Source of the DNA: Phycisphaerae bacterium
Lineage (GTDB): Bacteria; Planctomycetota; Phycisphaerae; Phycisphaerales; SM1A02
Assembly (NCBI GenBank): GCA_030432455.1
Contig: JAUIHC010000139.1
Span: forward strand, 1-7,497
Direction: 5' to 3'
DNA length: 7,497 nt
This document shows positions 1 to 6,672 of the stretch, one piece after another (positions within the stretch are counted from its first letter, which is position 1; each line of letters opens with the position of its first letter). The notes beneath the pieces are model-generated. The model saw nothing but the letters and a program-made list of their open reading frames with translations, made no database searches and was not told the origin of the DNA. A program made the position numbers and the translations under genes.

Positions 1-1472
1 TCGAGACCGGGGAGGTGGATCGCCGCATCGAACTCGATCACGGCGGCATCACATCGATGCTCGGTCTCTCGGACGGCCGGATCCTCTGCGGCACGATGCG
101 GGGGCCGCTGCTCGAGATGACCGATGCCATCGACGACAGTCGGGTGGTCCGGAACTTCGGGCGGATGATTCCGCGGATCCGTGCCGACTCGACCGAGACG
201 CGGCTGGCGGTCTGCACCACCGGCGACCTGGTCGAAGTGGTCGATCCGGACGACTACGGAACGGTCGCGATCTTCGACGATCACGATGCCGATGTCTGGG
301 ACGCCCGCTTCGATGAGATGGGCGGTCGACTGGTGACCGCCTGCAACGACGAGTCGATCCGGGTCTTCGATCTGGAGACCGGGGACCTGATCCAGCAGCT
401 GTCGGGCCCGTACGACTTCGTCTGGTCGCTGGCGCTCGAGGCGGACGGTCGTTACGCCTGGTTCGGCAGCAAGGATGGGGCGGTGCGACGACGGTCGGTG
501 TTGGAGGCGACGCCGGTGGTGCCCGGCGGGGAGGTCGCGGAGGCGGTGGCCTGGTCGCCGGCGGGGGATCGGATCGCGTTCCGCACCGATCGAGGCGTCC
601 ACCTGCTCGACGTCGAAACGCGGCGGTGGCTGGCGTCGGTCGAGCATCCGTCCGGCCGGCCGACCGTCAACGCCATGTCGGGCACGATGGTCTGGAACGC
701 CCGCGGCATCTGGTGCGGTGGAGGCGAGGATGCCGGCGCGGGTTCCGGCGGACTCCGGTGGTTCTCACCGGACCTGAGCGCGAGCCGTCAGGTGATGACC
801 GGGATCAGCGTGACCGCCATGCACGCCCATCCGGACGGAGGCATCGTTGCGGCGGTCGTACGGGACGGCCGTCCGGAGGTGGTCCGGATCGATCCGGACG
901 GTCGCGTGGTGGCCTCGGCGTCGCTGGAGAGGACGGTCTCCGAGATCGAACCGCATCCTCTGACCGGTGGGTGGCACGCGCTGCACTACGGGCGGGGGTC
1001 GAACTCGGAGGTGCTCGACCGCGACACGCTCGAACGGGTCGGAGACATGGCAGCGTGGGCGATCGGGGCGAGCTTCGACTTCGCTTTCGCTCCCGGAGCG
1101 GTGAGAGTCGCGGTCGGCGGCCGCGAGACGCCCGGCAACGTGCTGGTCTTCGATCCCCGCGACGCCCCGACATCGGGCGGGCGGACCGCGGAGGTCCGGC
1201 GGATCGGTCACACCGGCGACGCGACATTCGTCTCGTTTCTCGACGAGGGCCGTCGGCTGGTGACCGGCGGCGACGATGGCCGGGTGATCCTGAGTCGGCC
1301 CGACGATTCGGAGCCGATCCTCACGATGTTCGATTCCCGGCGGGCGATCCGCGGCCTCGACGTCTCCCCCGACGGTCGAGCGCTGGTCGCGACCGACGGC
1401 CACGCGGTCTTTCTGGCTCTTGCGGGGGGCTCTCGAGGGGGCGTCCGCGGCGGCGGCCGAGTGAGCAGGTGA
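1..1472 (+). CDS. WD40-like beta-propeller protein, 5' partial
   Basis: The frame is open from the left edge. The first GTG (position 15) lies inside a typical strand end of the type ETGEV-RRIE, so the real start is probably outside the window. Residues below count from that GTG (485 codons). Propeller blades are visible as repeated units with [VI]-x-[VF]-D-x-E-T-G ends: residues 92-123 (DADVWDARFD, then SIRVFDLETG), 132-165, 172-202 (AWSPAGDRIAFR, then HLLDVETRRW), 345-382 and 397-429 (GHTGDATFVSFL, LVTGGDDGRVILS), and a last one at 443-468 (LDVSPDGRALVAT). The GH and WD dipeptides are mostly degenerate. No catalytic motif, signal peptide or membrane segment is visible. Such proteins are scaffolds, and in Planctomycetota they are often fused to Ser/Thr kinases; whether a kinase lies upstream cannot be seen. 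The C-terminus ends in an odd Gly/Arg-rich tail (471-485). The gene converges on the metC-like gene. Confidence 0.8.
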   Translation, partial: ETGEVDRRIELDHGGITSMLGLSDGRILCGTMRGPLLEMTDAIDDSRVVRNFGRMIPRIRADSTETRLAVCTTGDLVEVVDPDDYGTVAIFDDHDADVWDARFDEMGGRLVTACNDESIRVFDLETGDLIQQLSGPYDFVWSLALEADGRYAWFGSKDGAVRRRSVLEATPVVPGGEVAEAVAWSPAGDRIAFRTDRGVHLLDVETRRWLASVEHPSGRPTVNAMSGTMVWNARGIWCGGGEDAGAGSGGLRWFSPDLSASRQVMTGISVTAMHAHPDGGIVAAVVRDGRPEVVRIDPDGRVVASASLERTVSEIEPHPLTGGWHALHYGRGSNSEVLDRDTLERVGDMAAWAIGASFDFAFAPGAVRVAVGGRETPGNVLVFDPRDAPTSGGRTAEVRRIGHTGDATFVSFLDEGRRLVTGGDDGRVILSRPDDSEPILTMFDSRRAIRGLDVSPDGRALVATDGHAVFLALAGGSRGGVRGGGRVSR

Positions 1473-1476
1473 GCAG
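1461..1476 (+). repeat. 8-nt tandem duplication across a stop codon
   Basis: The octamer GTGAGCAG occurs twice in direct succession. The TGA stop of the WD40-like gene lies in the second copy (1470-1472). Loss or gain of one copy would shift the frame at the very end of the protein. Confidence 0.7.
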
Positions 1477-1490
1477 GGATCGGCGTCCGG

Positions 1491-2717
1491 TCAGCTCAGC
1501 CGATCGAGGCCGTCGGCGAGATCGCGGGCCAGATGTTCGGGATGCTCGAGTCCGACCGAGATCCGCAGCAGCGTGCCGGTCTCCTCGAAGGGCGCCGCGG
1601 TGCGTTCGCTGAGCGGATGCTGCGGGATGATCAGGCTCTCGAAGCCGCCCCACGAGTAGCCCATCTCGAAGAGGCGCATGCCTTCGAGCATGCGGGCGAG
1701 GGCGTCCCGCTCGACCTCGTGCAGGAGCACGCCGAAGGTGCCGCAGGCATGGTCGAAGTCGCGTCGGAAGATCGCGTGCCCCGGATCCTCGGGCAGGGCC
1801 GGATGCAGCACCCGCTTCACTTCGGGCCGCGTCTGCAGCCAGCGGGCGAGCTGGAGTCCGCTCCGCTCCTGCGACTCGAGCCGCACGCCGAGGGTCCGCA
1901 TTCCGCGGAGCGCGAGCCACGCGTCGTCGGGGCTGGCGCCGTGTCCGAGATCCATGGCCGTGAACTTCACCTTGTCCCAGATCGCGCGGGTGCGGGCGGT
2001 CAGGCCGCCGAGCATGACGTCGGAGTGGCCGGCGACATACTTGGTGAGCGCATGCACCACGACGTCCACGCCGTGCTCGATCGGCCGGAAGCCGAGGGGG
2101 GTGGCCCAGGTGTTGTCGATCGCGGTGGCGATGCCGCGCTCGCGGCACGCCGCGGTGATCGCGGGCACGTCCTGCATCTCGAAGGTGACGCTTCCGGGCG
2201 ATTCCATGAACACCAGCCGCGTGTTCTCCCGGAACAGGGTCTCGATGCCGGGGCGACCGTCCTGTCCGACCCGCGGGTCGTAGTAGCTCGTCTCCACGCC
2301 GTACCGCTTCAGCAGCCCGTCGCAGAGGATCCGGCTCGGGCCGTAGCACGAGTCCACCATGAGCAGGTGGTCGCCGTGCGAGAGGAACGCCATGAGCGCG
2401 ACCCCGACCGCGGCGAGGCCGCTGCCGACGAGCACCGCGCCCTCCGCGCCGTCGAGCGAGGCGAGTGCACCCGCCAGCGCCCGTTCGGTCGGGGTGTCGA
2501 GCAGCCCGTAGGTGTACGGACCGTCCTTGAGATCGACCTTGAGCGAGCGGTCGAACTCATCGAGCGTGCGGAAGGTGACCGTCGAGCCGCGGACGACCGA
2601 CGGATTCACGAAGCCTCGCTCAGGACGGCCGAGCCGGGTCAGTCCGGTGCGGATCGCGGCCGAGCGTTCACGCCGGGTGTGCTCGATCCCCTCGGACCAG
2701 TCGCCGGGTTCGCTCAC
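1491..2717 (-). CDS. metC: Cystathionine beta-lyase (MetC-type PLP enzyme)
   Basis: A PLP-dependent enzyme of the Cys/Met metabolism family (fold type I), 408 residues against about 395 for E. coli MetC. The expected reaction is cystathionine to homocysteine, pyruvate and ammonia, in cytoplasmic methionine synthesis. Visible landmarks: Tyr125 in CYGPSR (stacks on PLP), MESPGS at 171-176, IDNTWATP with Asp201 (PLP ring nitrogen), ALTKYVAGHSD with Lys226 as the Schiff-base lysine, MGYSWGGFESLI at 352-363 (a MetC hallmark), and LLRISVGLE with Arg385 (substrate carboxylate). Odd point: the YGRRGT-type segment of E. coli reads YGLLDT here (70-75), so the usual phosphate-binding Arg is Leu. The start chosen is GTG at 2717, which overlaps the E2 stop as GTGA; an upstream in-frame start at 2807 would lie deep in E2. 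The overlap suggests translational coupling as the last gene of the operon. A related C-S lyase or gamma-synthase is possible, but YSWGG favours MetC. Confidence 0.87.
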   Translation of the reverse strand: MSEPGDWSEGIEHTRRERSAAIRTGLTRLGRPERGFVNPSVVRGSTVTFRTLDEFDRSLKVDLKDGPYTYGLLDTPTERALAGALASLDGAEGAVLVGSGLAAVGVALMAFLSHGDHLLMVDSCYGPSRILCDGLLKRYGVETSYYDPRVGQDGRPGIETLFRENTRLVFMESPGSVTFEMQDVPAITAACRERGIATAIDNTWATPLGFRPIEHGVDVVVHALTKYVAGHSDVMLGGLTARTRAIWDKVKFTAMDLGHGASPDDAWLALRGMRTLGVRLESQERSGLQLARWLQTRPEVKRVLHPALPEDPGHAIFRRDFDHACGTFGVLLHEVERDALARMLEGMRLFEMGYSWGGFESLIIPQHPLSERTAAPFEETGTLLRISVGLEHPEHLARDLADGLDRLS

Positions 2718-4099
2718 GAGAGAAGCGACTCGGGGTTCTCGAGCAGGGTCTTCACCGTGTTCAGGTAGCGGGCGCCCTCGGCGCCGTCCACGACGCGGTG
2801 GTCGCACGACAGGCTCAGCGGCAGGGCGAGTCCGGCGAAGATCATGCCGTCCTTCGCCATGACCTTCTCGAAGGCGCGGCCCGCCGCGAGGATCGCGACC
2901 TCGGGATAGTTGATGATCGGGGTCGCGAACCGGCCGCCGTAGCTGCCGACGTTCGAGATCGTGAAGGTGCCGCCCATGAGCTGCTCCCGCGGAATCGTGC
3001 GGTTCTTGCAGCCCTCGGCGATCGACTTCACCGAGTCGGCGAGCTGCACGAGCGAGAGCCGGTCGGCGTTGGCGATGACCGGAACCATGAGGCCGTGATC
3101 GGTGTCCACCGCGCAGCCGAGGTTCACGACATCCTTGATCAGGATCTCCTCGCGGGCGTCGTCCACATTCGCGTTGAGGGCCGGGTGCTTGCGAAGCGCC
3201 CGGCAGCAGGCGGTCATGATGAACGGGAGCATCGAGAGCTTCGTGCCGAGGACCTTCGCGTACTCCTTCCGCTTGCGATCGAGGGCGGTGACGTCCACCT
3301 CGTCCACCACGGTGAAGTGCACCGCGGTCTTCACGGAGAGGTCGAGGGCCTGGGCGATCTTTCGACGCACGCCGCGGAAGGGGATCCGTTCGCGGATGCC
3401 GTCGGCGGAGACCGGGGGAAGGTCGCGGGGCGGGGCGGAGATCGCGGCGGCGGTGGCGACCGCCCGCTCGGTCTCCTCGGTGTTGTGGTGCGTCGCGGGG
3501 GTTCCGGCGGCGCCCATGGTCGCAAAGGTGTGCACATCGCTCGCGGTGACGCGGCCGCCGCGACCGGTGCCGGGCACGCGATCGATGTCGATGCCGAACT
3601 CCCGGGCGATGCGACGCACCGCGGGGGTTGCGAGCGCCTTGCCGCCGGTGGCAGCGCCGTTGCTGCCCCCGGCCTGATGCTCGGGCGTGCGGGCGAACCG
3701 GCTGGAGACTTCGAGCGTGCCGCTCATGGTGCCGACGACGGTGCCCTGATCCTCTTCGCTCGACGAGGCCGGTGCGGTCTCCGCCGCGTCTGCCGCCGCC
3801 GGGGCTGGGGCGGGGGCGGGGGCGGGGGCCGCGGCGCCGTCCACCTTGTAGGTCACGAGGATCGAGCCGACGTTGATGATGTCGCCGGCGTTGCCGCGGA
3901 GCTCATCGATGACGCCGGTCCACGGACTCGGGACCTCGACCAGCGCCTTGTCGGTCTCCATCTCGGCGATGGTCTGATGCTCCTTCACCGACTCGCCGGG
4001 CTGCACCTTCCAGCTGATCAGCTCGGCTTCGTGCACGCCCTCGCCGAGATCGGGAAGGATGAAGTGCGACTTGTCGGCGGGTTGCTTGATGGCGGCCAT
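2714..4099 (-). CDS. pdhC: 2-oxoacid dehydrogenase E2 (dihydrolipoyl acyltransferase)
   Basis: E2 core of a pyruvate-dehydrogenase-type complex, 461 residues. It moves the acyl group from E1 on a lipoyl arm and transfers it to CoA. Domains in order: one lipoyl domain (about 12-87) with the lipoylated Lys51 in the ETDKA motif; an Ala/Pro linker (89-103); a peripheral-subunit-binding domain (157-189, ATPAVRRIAREFGIDIDRV, then GTGRGGRVTASDV) that docks E1 and/or E3; a second flexible linker (about 192-230); and the acyltransferase domain (236-461) with the active-site DHRVVDG (His434, Asp438, Gly439). The ATG at 4099 is chosen because the lipoyl domain starts 11 residues later. The in-frame extension to 4189 would only translate the heptamer repeats and part of the spacer. 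It lies 55 nt after E1-beta and overlaps metC by 4 nt. No Shine-Dalgarno is seen. The acyl specificity (acetyl or branched-chain) is not fixed by the sequence. Confidence 0.93.
   Translation of the reverse strand: MAAIKQPADKSHFILPDLGEGVHEAELISWKVQPGESVKEHQTIAEMETDKALVEVPSPWTGVIDELRGNAGDIINVGSILVTYKVDGAAAPAPAPAPAPAAADAAETAPASSSEEDQGTVVGTMSGTLEVSSRFARTPEHQAGGSNGAATGGKALATPAVRRIAREFGIDIDRVPGTGRGGRVTASDVHTFATMGAAGTPATHHNTEETERAVATAAAISAPPRDLPPVSADGIRERIPFRGVRRKIAQALDLSVKTAVHFTVVDEVDVTALDRKRKEYAKVLGTKLSMLPFIMTACCRALRKHPALNANVDDAREEILIKDVVNLGCAVDTDHGLMVPVIANADRLSLVQLADSVKSIAEGCKNRTIPREQLMGGTFTISNVGSYGGRFATPIINYPEVAILAAGRAFEKVMAKDGMIFAGLALPLSLSCDHRVVDGAEGARYLNTVKTLLENPESLLS
3801..3832 (-). repeat. 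GC-rich hexamer repeat coding the E2 Ala-Pro linker
   Basis: On the coding strand the unit GCCCCC is repeated with small variations and encodes alternating Ala-Pro (E2 residues 90-101). Ala-Pro linkers are normal in E2 proteins, where they keep the lipoyl domain mobile. The unit is 6 nt, so copy-number change would alter linker length without a frameshift. Confidence 0.75.
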
Positions 4100-4111
4100 G
4101 GGGGATCGCAG

Positions 4112-4140
4112 GAAAGTGGAAAGTGGAGAGTGGAGAGGTG
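4112..4140 (-). repeat. Heptamer tandem array before the E2 start
   Basis: Plus-strand units are GAAAGTG (4112-4118), GAAAGTG (4119-4125), GAGAGTG (4126-4132) and a last unit with one inserted base (4133-4140). In mRNA sense these read CACTTTC or CACTCTC. The array fills about half of the 55-nt E1-beta/E2 spacer. It ends 12 nt before the E2 ATG, in the ribosome-binding region. The same unit recurs upstream of E1-beta. Confidence 0.9.
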
Positions 4141-4154
4141 GGAGTCCGCGCGAC

Positions 4155-5123
4155 TCAGTAGGCCGCGGTCTCGTCGATGGCCTTCGCAATGCGGTCGGCG
4201 TCGGGGAGGTACTCGAGTTCCAGCTTGTAGTACGGCATGATCGTGTCGAAGCCCGCGACCCGCTGCACGGGCGCTTCGAGGTGGAGGAAGCACCGCTCCA
4301 TGATGCGGGCGGCGATCTCGCCGCCGAAACCGCCGGTCTTGGGCGCCTCGTGGACGATCACGCATCGACCGGTCTTCTTCACGCTCGCCTCGACCGCATC
4401 CATGTCGAAGGGATAGAGCGTGCGGAGATCGACGAGCTCGATGCTGCGGCCGCTCTTCTCGATCGCCTGCATGCACTGCACGACGCTGGCGCCCCAGCTG
4501 ACGATCGTCATCTCCTCGCCTTCGCAGACGGTGCGGGCCTTGCCGATCGGCAGCACGTACTCGTCCTCGGGGACCTCCTCGCGGAAGGCGCGGTAGATCC
4601 GCTTCGGCTCGAAGAAGATGCACGGGTCCGGGTCGCGCAGACACGCGATGAGCAGGCCCTTCGCGTCGTAGGGCGAGCTCGGCATGACCACCTTGAGGCC
4701 GGGCGTGTGGATGTAGATCGCCTCGGGCGAGTCGCTGTGCAGCTCGGGGGCGTGGATGCCGCCGCCGACCGGGACGCGGATCGTGAGCGGCACGGTCAGA
4801 CCGCCGCGGGTGCGGGTCCGCATGCGGGCCGCGTGCGAGCAGATCTGGTCGTACGCCGGTCCGAGGAAGCCCTCGAACTGGATCTCCGGCACCGGACGGA
4901 GACCGCCCATCGCCAGCCCGATCGCGGTGCCGATGATGCCGCTCTCCGCGAGGGGCGTGTCGACCACGCGGTCCGAGCCGAACCGCTTCTGCAGTCCTTC
5001 GGTGACGCGGAAGACGCCGCCGTTGAGGCCGACGTCCTCCCCGAGCAGGATGACGCGGTCATCCTTCTCCATCTCCTGGACGAGGGCGAGGTTGATCGCT
5101 TGAACGAGGGTGAGGTTGGCCAT
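4155..5123 (-). CDS. pdhB: 2-oxoacid dehydrogenase E1 subunit beta
   Basis: Beta subunit of the heterotetrameric thiamine-diphosphate E1 (transketolase pyrimidine-binding domain plus C-terminal domain), 322 residues, a normal length for the family. Visible landmarks: LLGEDVG at 27-32, DTPLAESGI with Glu60 (activates the aminopyrimidine of ThDP), the EIQFEGFLGPAYDQI segment at 80-94, ELHSDSPEA with His129 (matching the conserved active-site His of E1-beta proteins), and DLRTLYPFD at 232-240 followed by KKTGRCVIVHEAP at 249-261 in the C-terminal domain. With E1-alpha it decarboxylates the 2-oxoacid and reductively acylates the lipoyl group of E2. ATG at 5123 fits the usual family N-terminus (MANLTLVQAINLAL). 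It lies 69 nt after E1-alpha, with a spacer of mostly heptamer repeats, and no Shine-Dalgarno is seen. Pyruvate and branched-chain 2-oxoacid specificity cannot be told apart from this protein alone. Confidence 0.94.
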   Translation of the reverse strand: MANLTLVQAINLALVQEMEKDDRVILLGEDVGLNGGVFRVTEGLQKRFGSDRVVDTPLAESGIIGTAIGLAMGGLRPVPEIQFEGFLGPAYDQICSHAARMRTRTRGGLTVPLTIRVPVGGGIHAPELHSDSPEAIYIHTPGLKVVMPSSPYDAKGLLIACLRDPDPCIFFEPKRIYRAFREEVPEDEYVLPIGKARTVCEGEEMTIVSWGASVVQCMQAIEKSGRSIELVDLRTLYPFDMDAVEASVKKTGRCVIVHEAPKTGGFGGEIAARIMERCFLHLEAPVQRVAGFDTIMPYYKLELEYLPDADRIAKAIDETAAY

Positions 5124-5131
5124 GGGATCGA

Positions 5132-5180
5132 GAGAGTGGAGAGTGGAGAGTGGAAAGTGGAGAGTGGAGAGTGGAGAGTG
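5132..5180 (-). repeat. Seven-unit heptamer tandem array before the E1-beta start
   Basis: Seven contiguous 7-nt units with no gaps: GAGAGTG three times (5132-5152), GAAAGTG once (5153-5159), GAGAGTG three times (5160-5180). In mRNA sense the units read CACTCTC with one CACTTTC in the middle. The array takes 49 of the 69 nt between E1-alpha and E1-beta and stops 8 nt before the ATG. It is not CRISPR-like, because there are no spacers. Confidence 0.95.
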
Positions 5181-5192
5181 GCGTCGCGGCGA

Positions 5193-6311
5193 TCAGCCGG
5201 TTGCGGTCTCGGGGGACGCGATCTGCGAGGGGTTCTCGCCGATCGAGCTCGTGCGGCGGGTCCGCATCTGGAGTTCGAGGTCGGCGGGCATCTCTGCGAA
5301 CATCGAGGTGAAGAAGTCGCTCGTGTCCGGCGCCTCGATGCCCTCGGCCCGCTGCACGATCGCCGAGGTCTCGGCCTCGACCTTCTCCGCCAGTGCCGCC
5401 TCCTTCGAGTCGTCCCAGATCCCACGGGCCTTCATGTACTCGCGGATCCGGATGATCGGGTCGCGCTGCCGCCAGAGCTCGACCTCCTCCTCGTCGCGGT
5501 AGCGGCGGGCGTCGTCGGCGGTGGTGTGGTCGCCGAGGCGGTAGGTCACGCCCTCGATGAAGTACGGGCGACCGTGCTCGCGGGCGTGTGCGGTCGCTTC
5601 CTTCATGCAGTGCACGACGGCGAAGATGTCGTTGCCGTCGCACTGCACGGTGTCCATGCCGTACGCGATCGCCCGCTGGGCGACGGTCGGGGCCGAGCAC
5701 TGGATGCGACCGGGGACCGAGATCGCCCAGTGGTTGTTCTGGCAGAAGAAGATCACCGGGATGTCGAGGTTCGCGGCGAAGTTCATCGCCTCGTGGAAGT
5801 CGCCCTCGCTGGTGGCGCCGTCACCGAAGAAGGTGCAGGCGACCCGCTTCTCGCCCCGGTACTTCGACGCCCACGCGAGGCCGGTCGCGTGCAGCATCTG
5901 CGTGCCGATCGGCACCGCGATGGGCGTGACGCAGAGGTTCGGATCGATGTGGTTGCCCCGCTCGTCGCCCATCCAGTGCAGGAGGATCTTCTCGGGCGGG
6001 AGTCCGCGGTGGAAGAGGCCGCAGTTCTCGCGATAGCAGGTGACCAGCCAGTCGTCCTGGTTCAGGACATACGCGGCGCCGAGCGAGTTGGCCTCCTGGC
6101 CCATGTTCTGCGGGTAGGTGCCCATGCGGCCGGACCGCTGGAGCTTGAAGGCGACCTCGTCGAGCTTCCGGCAGAGGGCCATGTCCTCGTACAGACCGAC
6201 CAGATCGGCGTCGGGGATGAGGTCCTTGCCGAGCGACTCGTCGAACTGACCGTGCTCGTCGAGGATCGAGACCCGCTTGATCTCGGTGCTGAGGGCGGTG
6301 GTGATCGGCAT
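5193..6311 (-). CDS. pdhA: 2-oxoacid dehydrogenase E1 subunit alpha
   Basis: Alpha subunit of the thiamine-diphosphate E1, 372 residues, within the family's usual range. It carries the ThDP/Mg-binding motif GDGATSEGDFHEAMN starting at 163 and ending in the NN pair at 192-193. Other landmarks: LQRSGRMGTYPQNMGQEA (57-74), the substrate-channel segment TCYRENCGLFHRG (91-103), and the phosphorylation-loop equivalent YRLGDHTTADDARRYRD (257-273) with His262. The loop resembles both bacterial PdhA and branched-chain E1-alpha proteins, so the substrate is not certain. ATG at 6311 gives the expected N-terminus (MPITTALSTEIKRV). The frame stays open far upstream to 7397, but that part looks like no E1 and crosses the NTF2-like gene in another frame. 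This is the first gene of the operon, behind a 404-nt intergenic region that probably contains the promoter. No Shine-Dalgarno is seen; the bases before ATG are pyrimidine-rich (CCTCTC). Confidence 0.94.
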   Translation of the reverse strand: MPITTALSTEIKRVSILDEHGQFDESLGKDLIPDADLVGLYEDMALCRKLDEVAFKLQRSGRMGTYPQNMGQEANSLGAAYVLNQDDWLVTCYRENCGLFHRGLPPEKILLHWMGDERGNHIDPNLCVTPIAVPIGTQMLHATGLAWASKYRGEKRVACTFFGDGATSEGDFHEAMNFAANLDIPVIFFCQNNHWAISVPGRIQCSAPTVAQRAIAYGMDTVQCDGNDIFAVVHCMKEATAHAREHGRPYFIEGVTYRLGDHTTADDARRYRDEEEVELWRQRDPIIRIREYMKARGIWDDSKEAALAEKVEAETSAIVQRAEGIEAPDTSDFFTSMFAEMPADLELQMRTRRTSSIGENPSQIASPETATG

Positions 6312-6533
6312 GAGAGGAATGATCCGAAGTCGTGGCGATGGGCGGCGCGATGATGGGTCGAGGTGTGGTGGAACGCGGGAGGCGGACCGATGTCGGGGGC
6401 CGATCCCGCGGTTCGGGGCCGGTCGAGAGGGCCGAGTTCCGGCCGTTGAAGGGGTCCGCATCGAGACAGGTCGATCCCCGGAGGACCCGACTCCCGGGCC
6501 CCGAGTGCCGGAGGTGGGCTCGGCCTTCCGGTG

Positions 6534-6573
6534 GTCCGACGCGGGTTCGGAGTGTACCAGTCCGACGCGTCGG
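6534..6573 (-). promoter_or_regulatory. Candidate promoter/operator of the dehydrogenase operon
   Basis: On the minus strand TACACT (6556-6551) matches 4 of 6 bases of a sigma70 -10 box; no good -35 is seen at 17 nt. It is bracketed by a direct repeat of GTCCGACGCG on the plus strand (6534-6543 and 6560-6569, 26 nt start to start). The second copy is part of the perfect palindrome CCGACGCGTCGG (6562-6573), which would overlap the -35 to -10 spacer. This is an operator-like geometry, but the promoter call itself is weak. The leader to the E1-alpha ATG would be about 230 nt. Confidence 0.3.
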
Positions 6574-6584
6574 TTTCCCTCGAG

Positions 6585-6599
6585 CCGCTCGATGAGCGG
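6585..6599. repeat. Short inverted repeat, 6-bp stem
   Basis: CCGCTC and GAGCGG are separated by three bases (GAT). The repeat is adjacent to the candidate operator region. It could be a small hairpin or a protein site, or chance in GC-rich DNA. Confidence 0.35.
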
Positions 6600-6672
6600 G
6601 GTCTCTCGCGGGCCATGGGGGTCGGGTGAATCGACCGTTCCGAGCTCGAGACCGGCCACACGGTCGTTGGCG

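Noticed and set aside
626..1612. 328-codon Arg-rich frame overlapping the WD40-like gene on the same strand
   Set aside because: It is extremely Arg/Gly-rich, typical of an alternate frame of GC-rich coding DNA, and shows no domain. The propeller frame is clearly the coding one.
1533..2768. 411-codon open frame on the plus strand, antisense to the metC-like gene
   Set aside because: It is a shadow frame. The minus strand carries the full set of PLP-enzyme landmarks.
2718..2807. Upstream start for the metC-like gene, 30 residues longer
   Set aside because: It lies wholly inside the E2 catalytic domain. The GTG in the GTGA overlap explains the start better.
4100..4189. Upstream start for E2, 30 residues longer
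   Set aside because: It would translate the heptamer array (HSPLSTF-like residues) and overlap the E1-beta end. The lipoyl domain starts right after the ATG at 4099.
2798..4240. 480-codon open frame on the plus strand, antisense to E2
   Set aside because: It is a shadow of the E2 gene, Gly/Arg/His-rich with no recognisable domain. The E2 frame has a complete domain set.
5124..5192. CRISPR array in the E1-alpha/E1-beta spacer
   Set aside because: The units are only 7 nt, directly adjacent and without spacers. This is a simple tandem repeat.
4059..6353. 764-codon open frame on the plus strand, antisense to E1-beta and E1-alpha
   Set aside because: Its composition (runs of Asp, Arg, Val, Glu, His) is typical of a shadow frame of GC-rich genes. 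It crosses two well-supported genes, and its translation includes the heptamer spacer.
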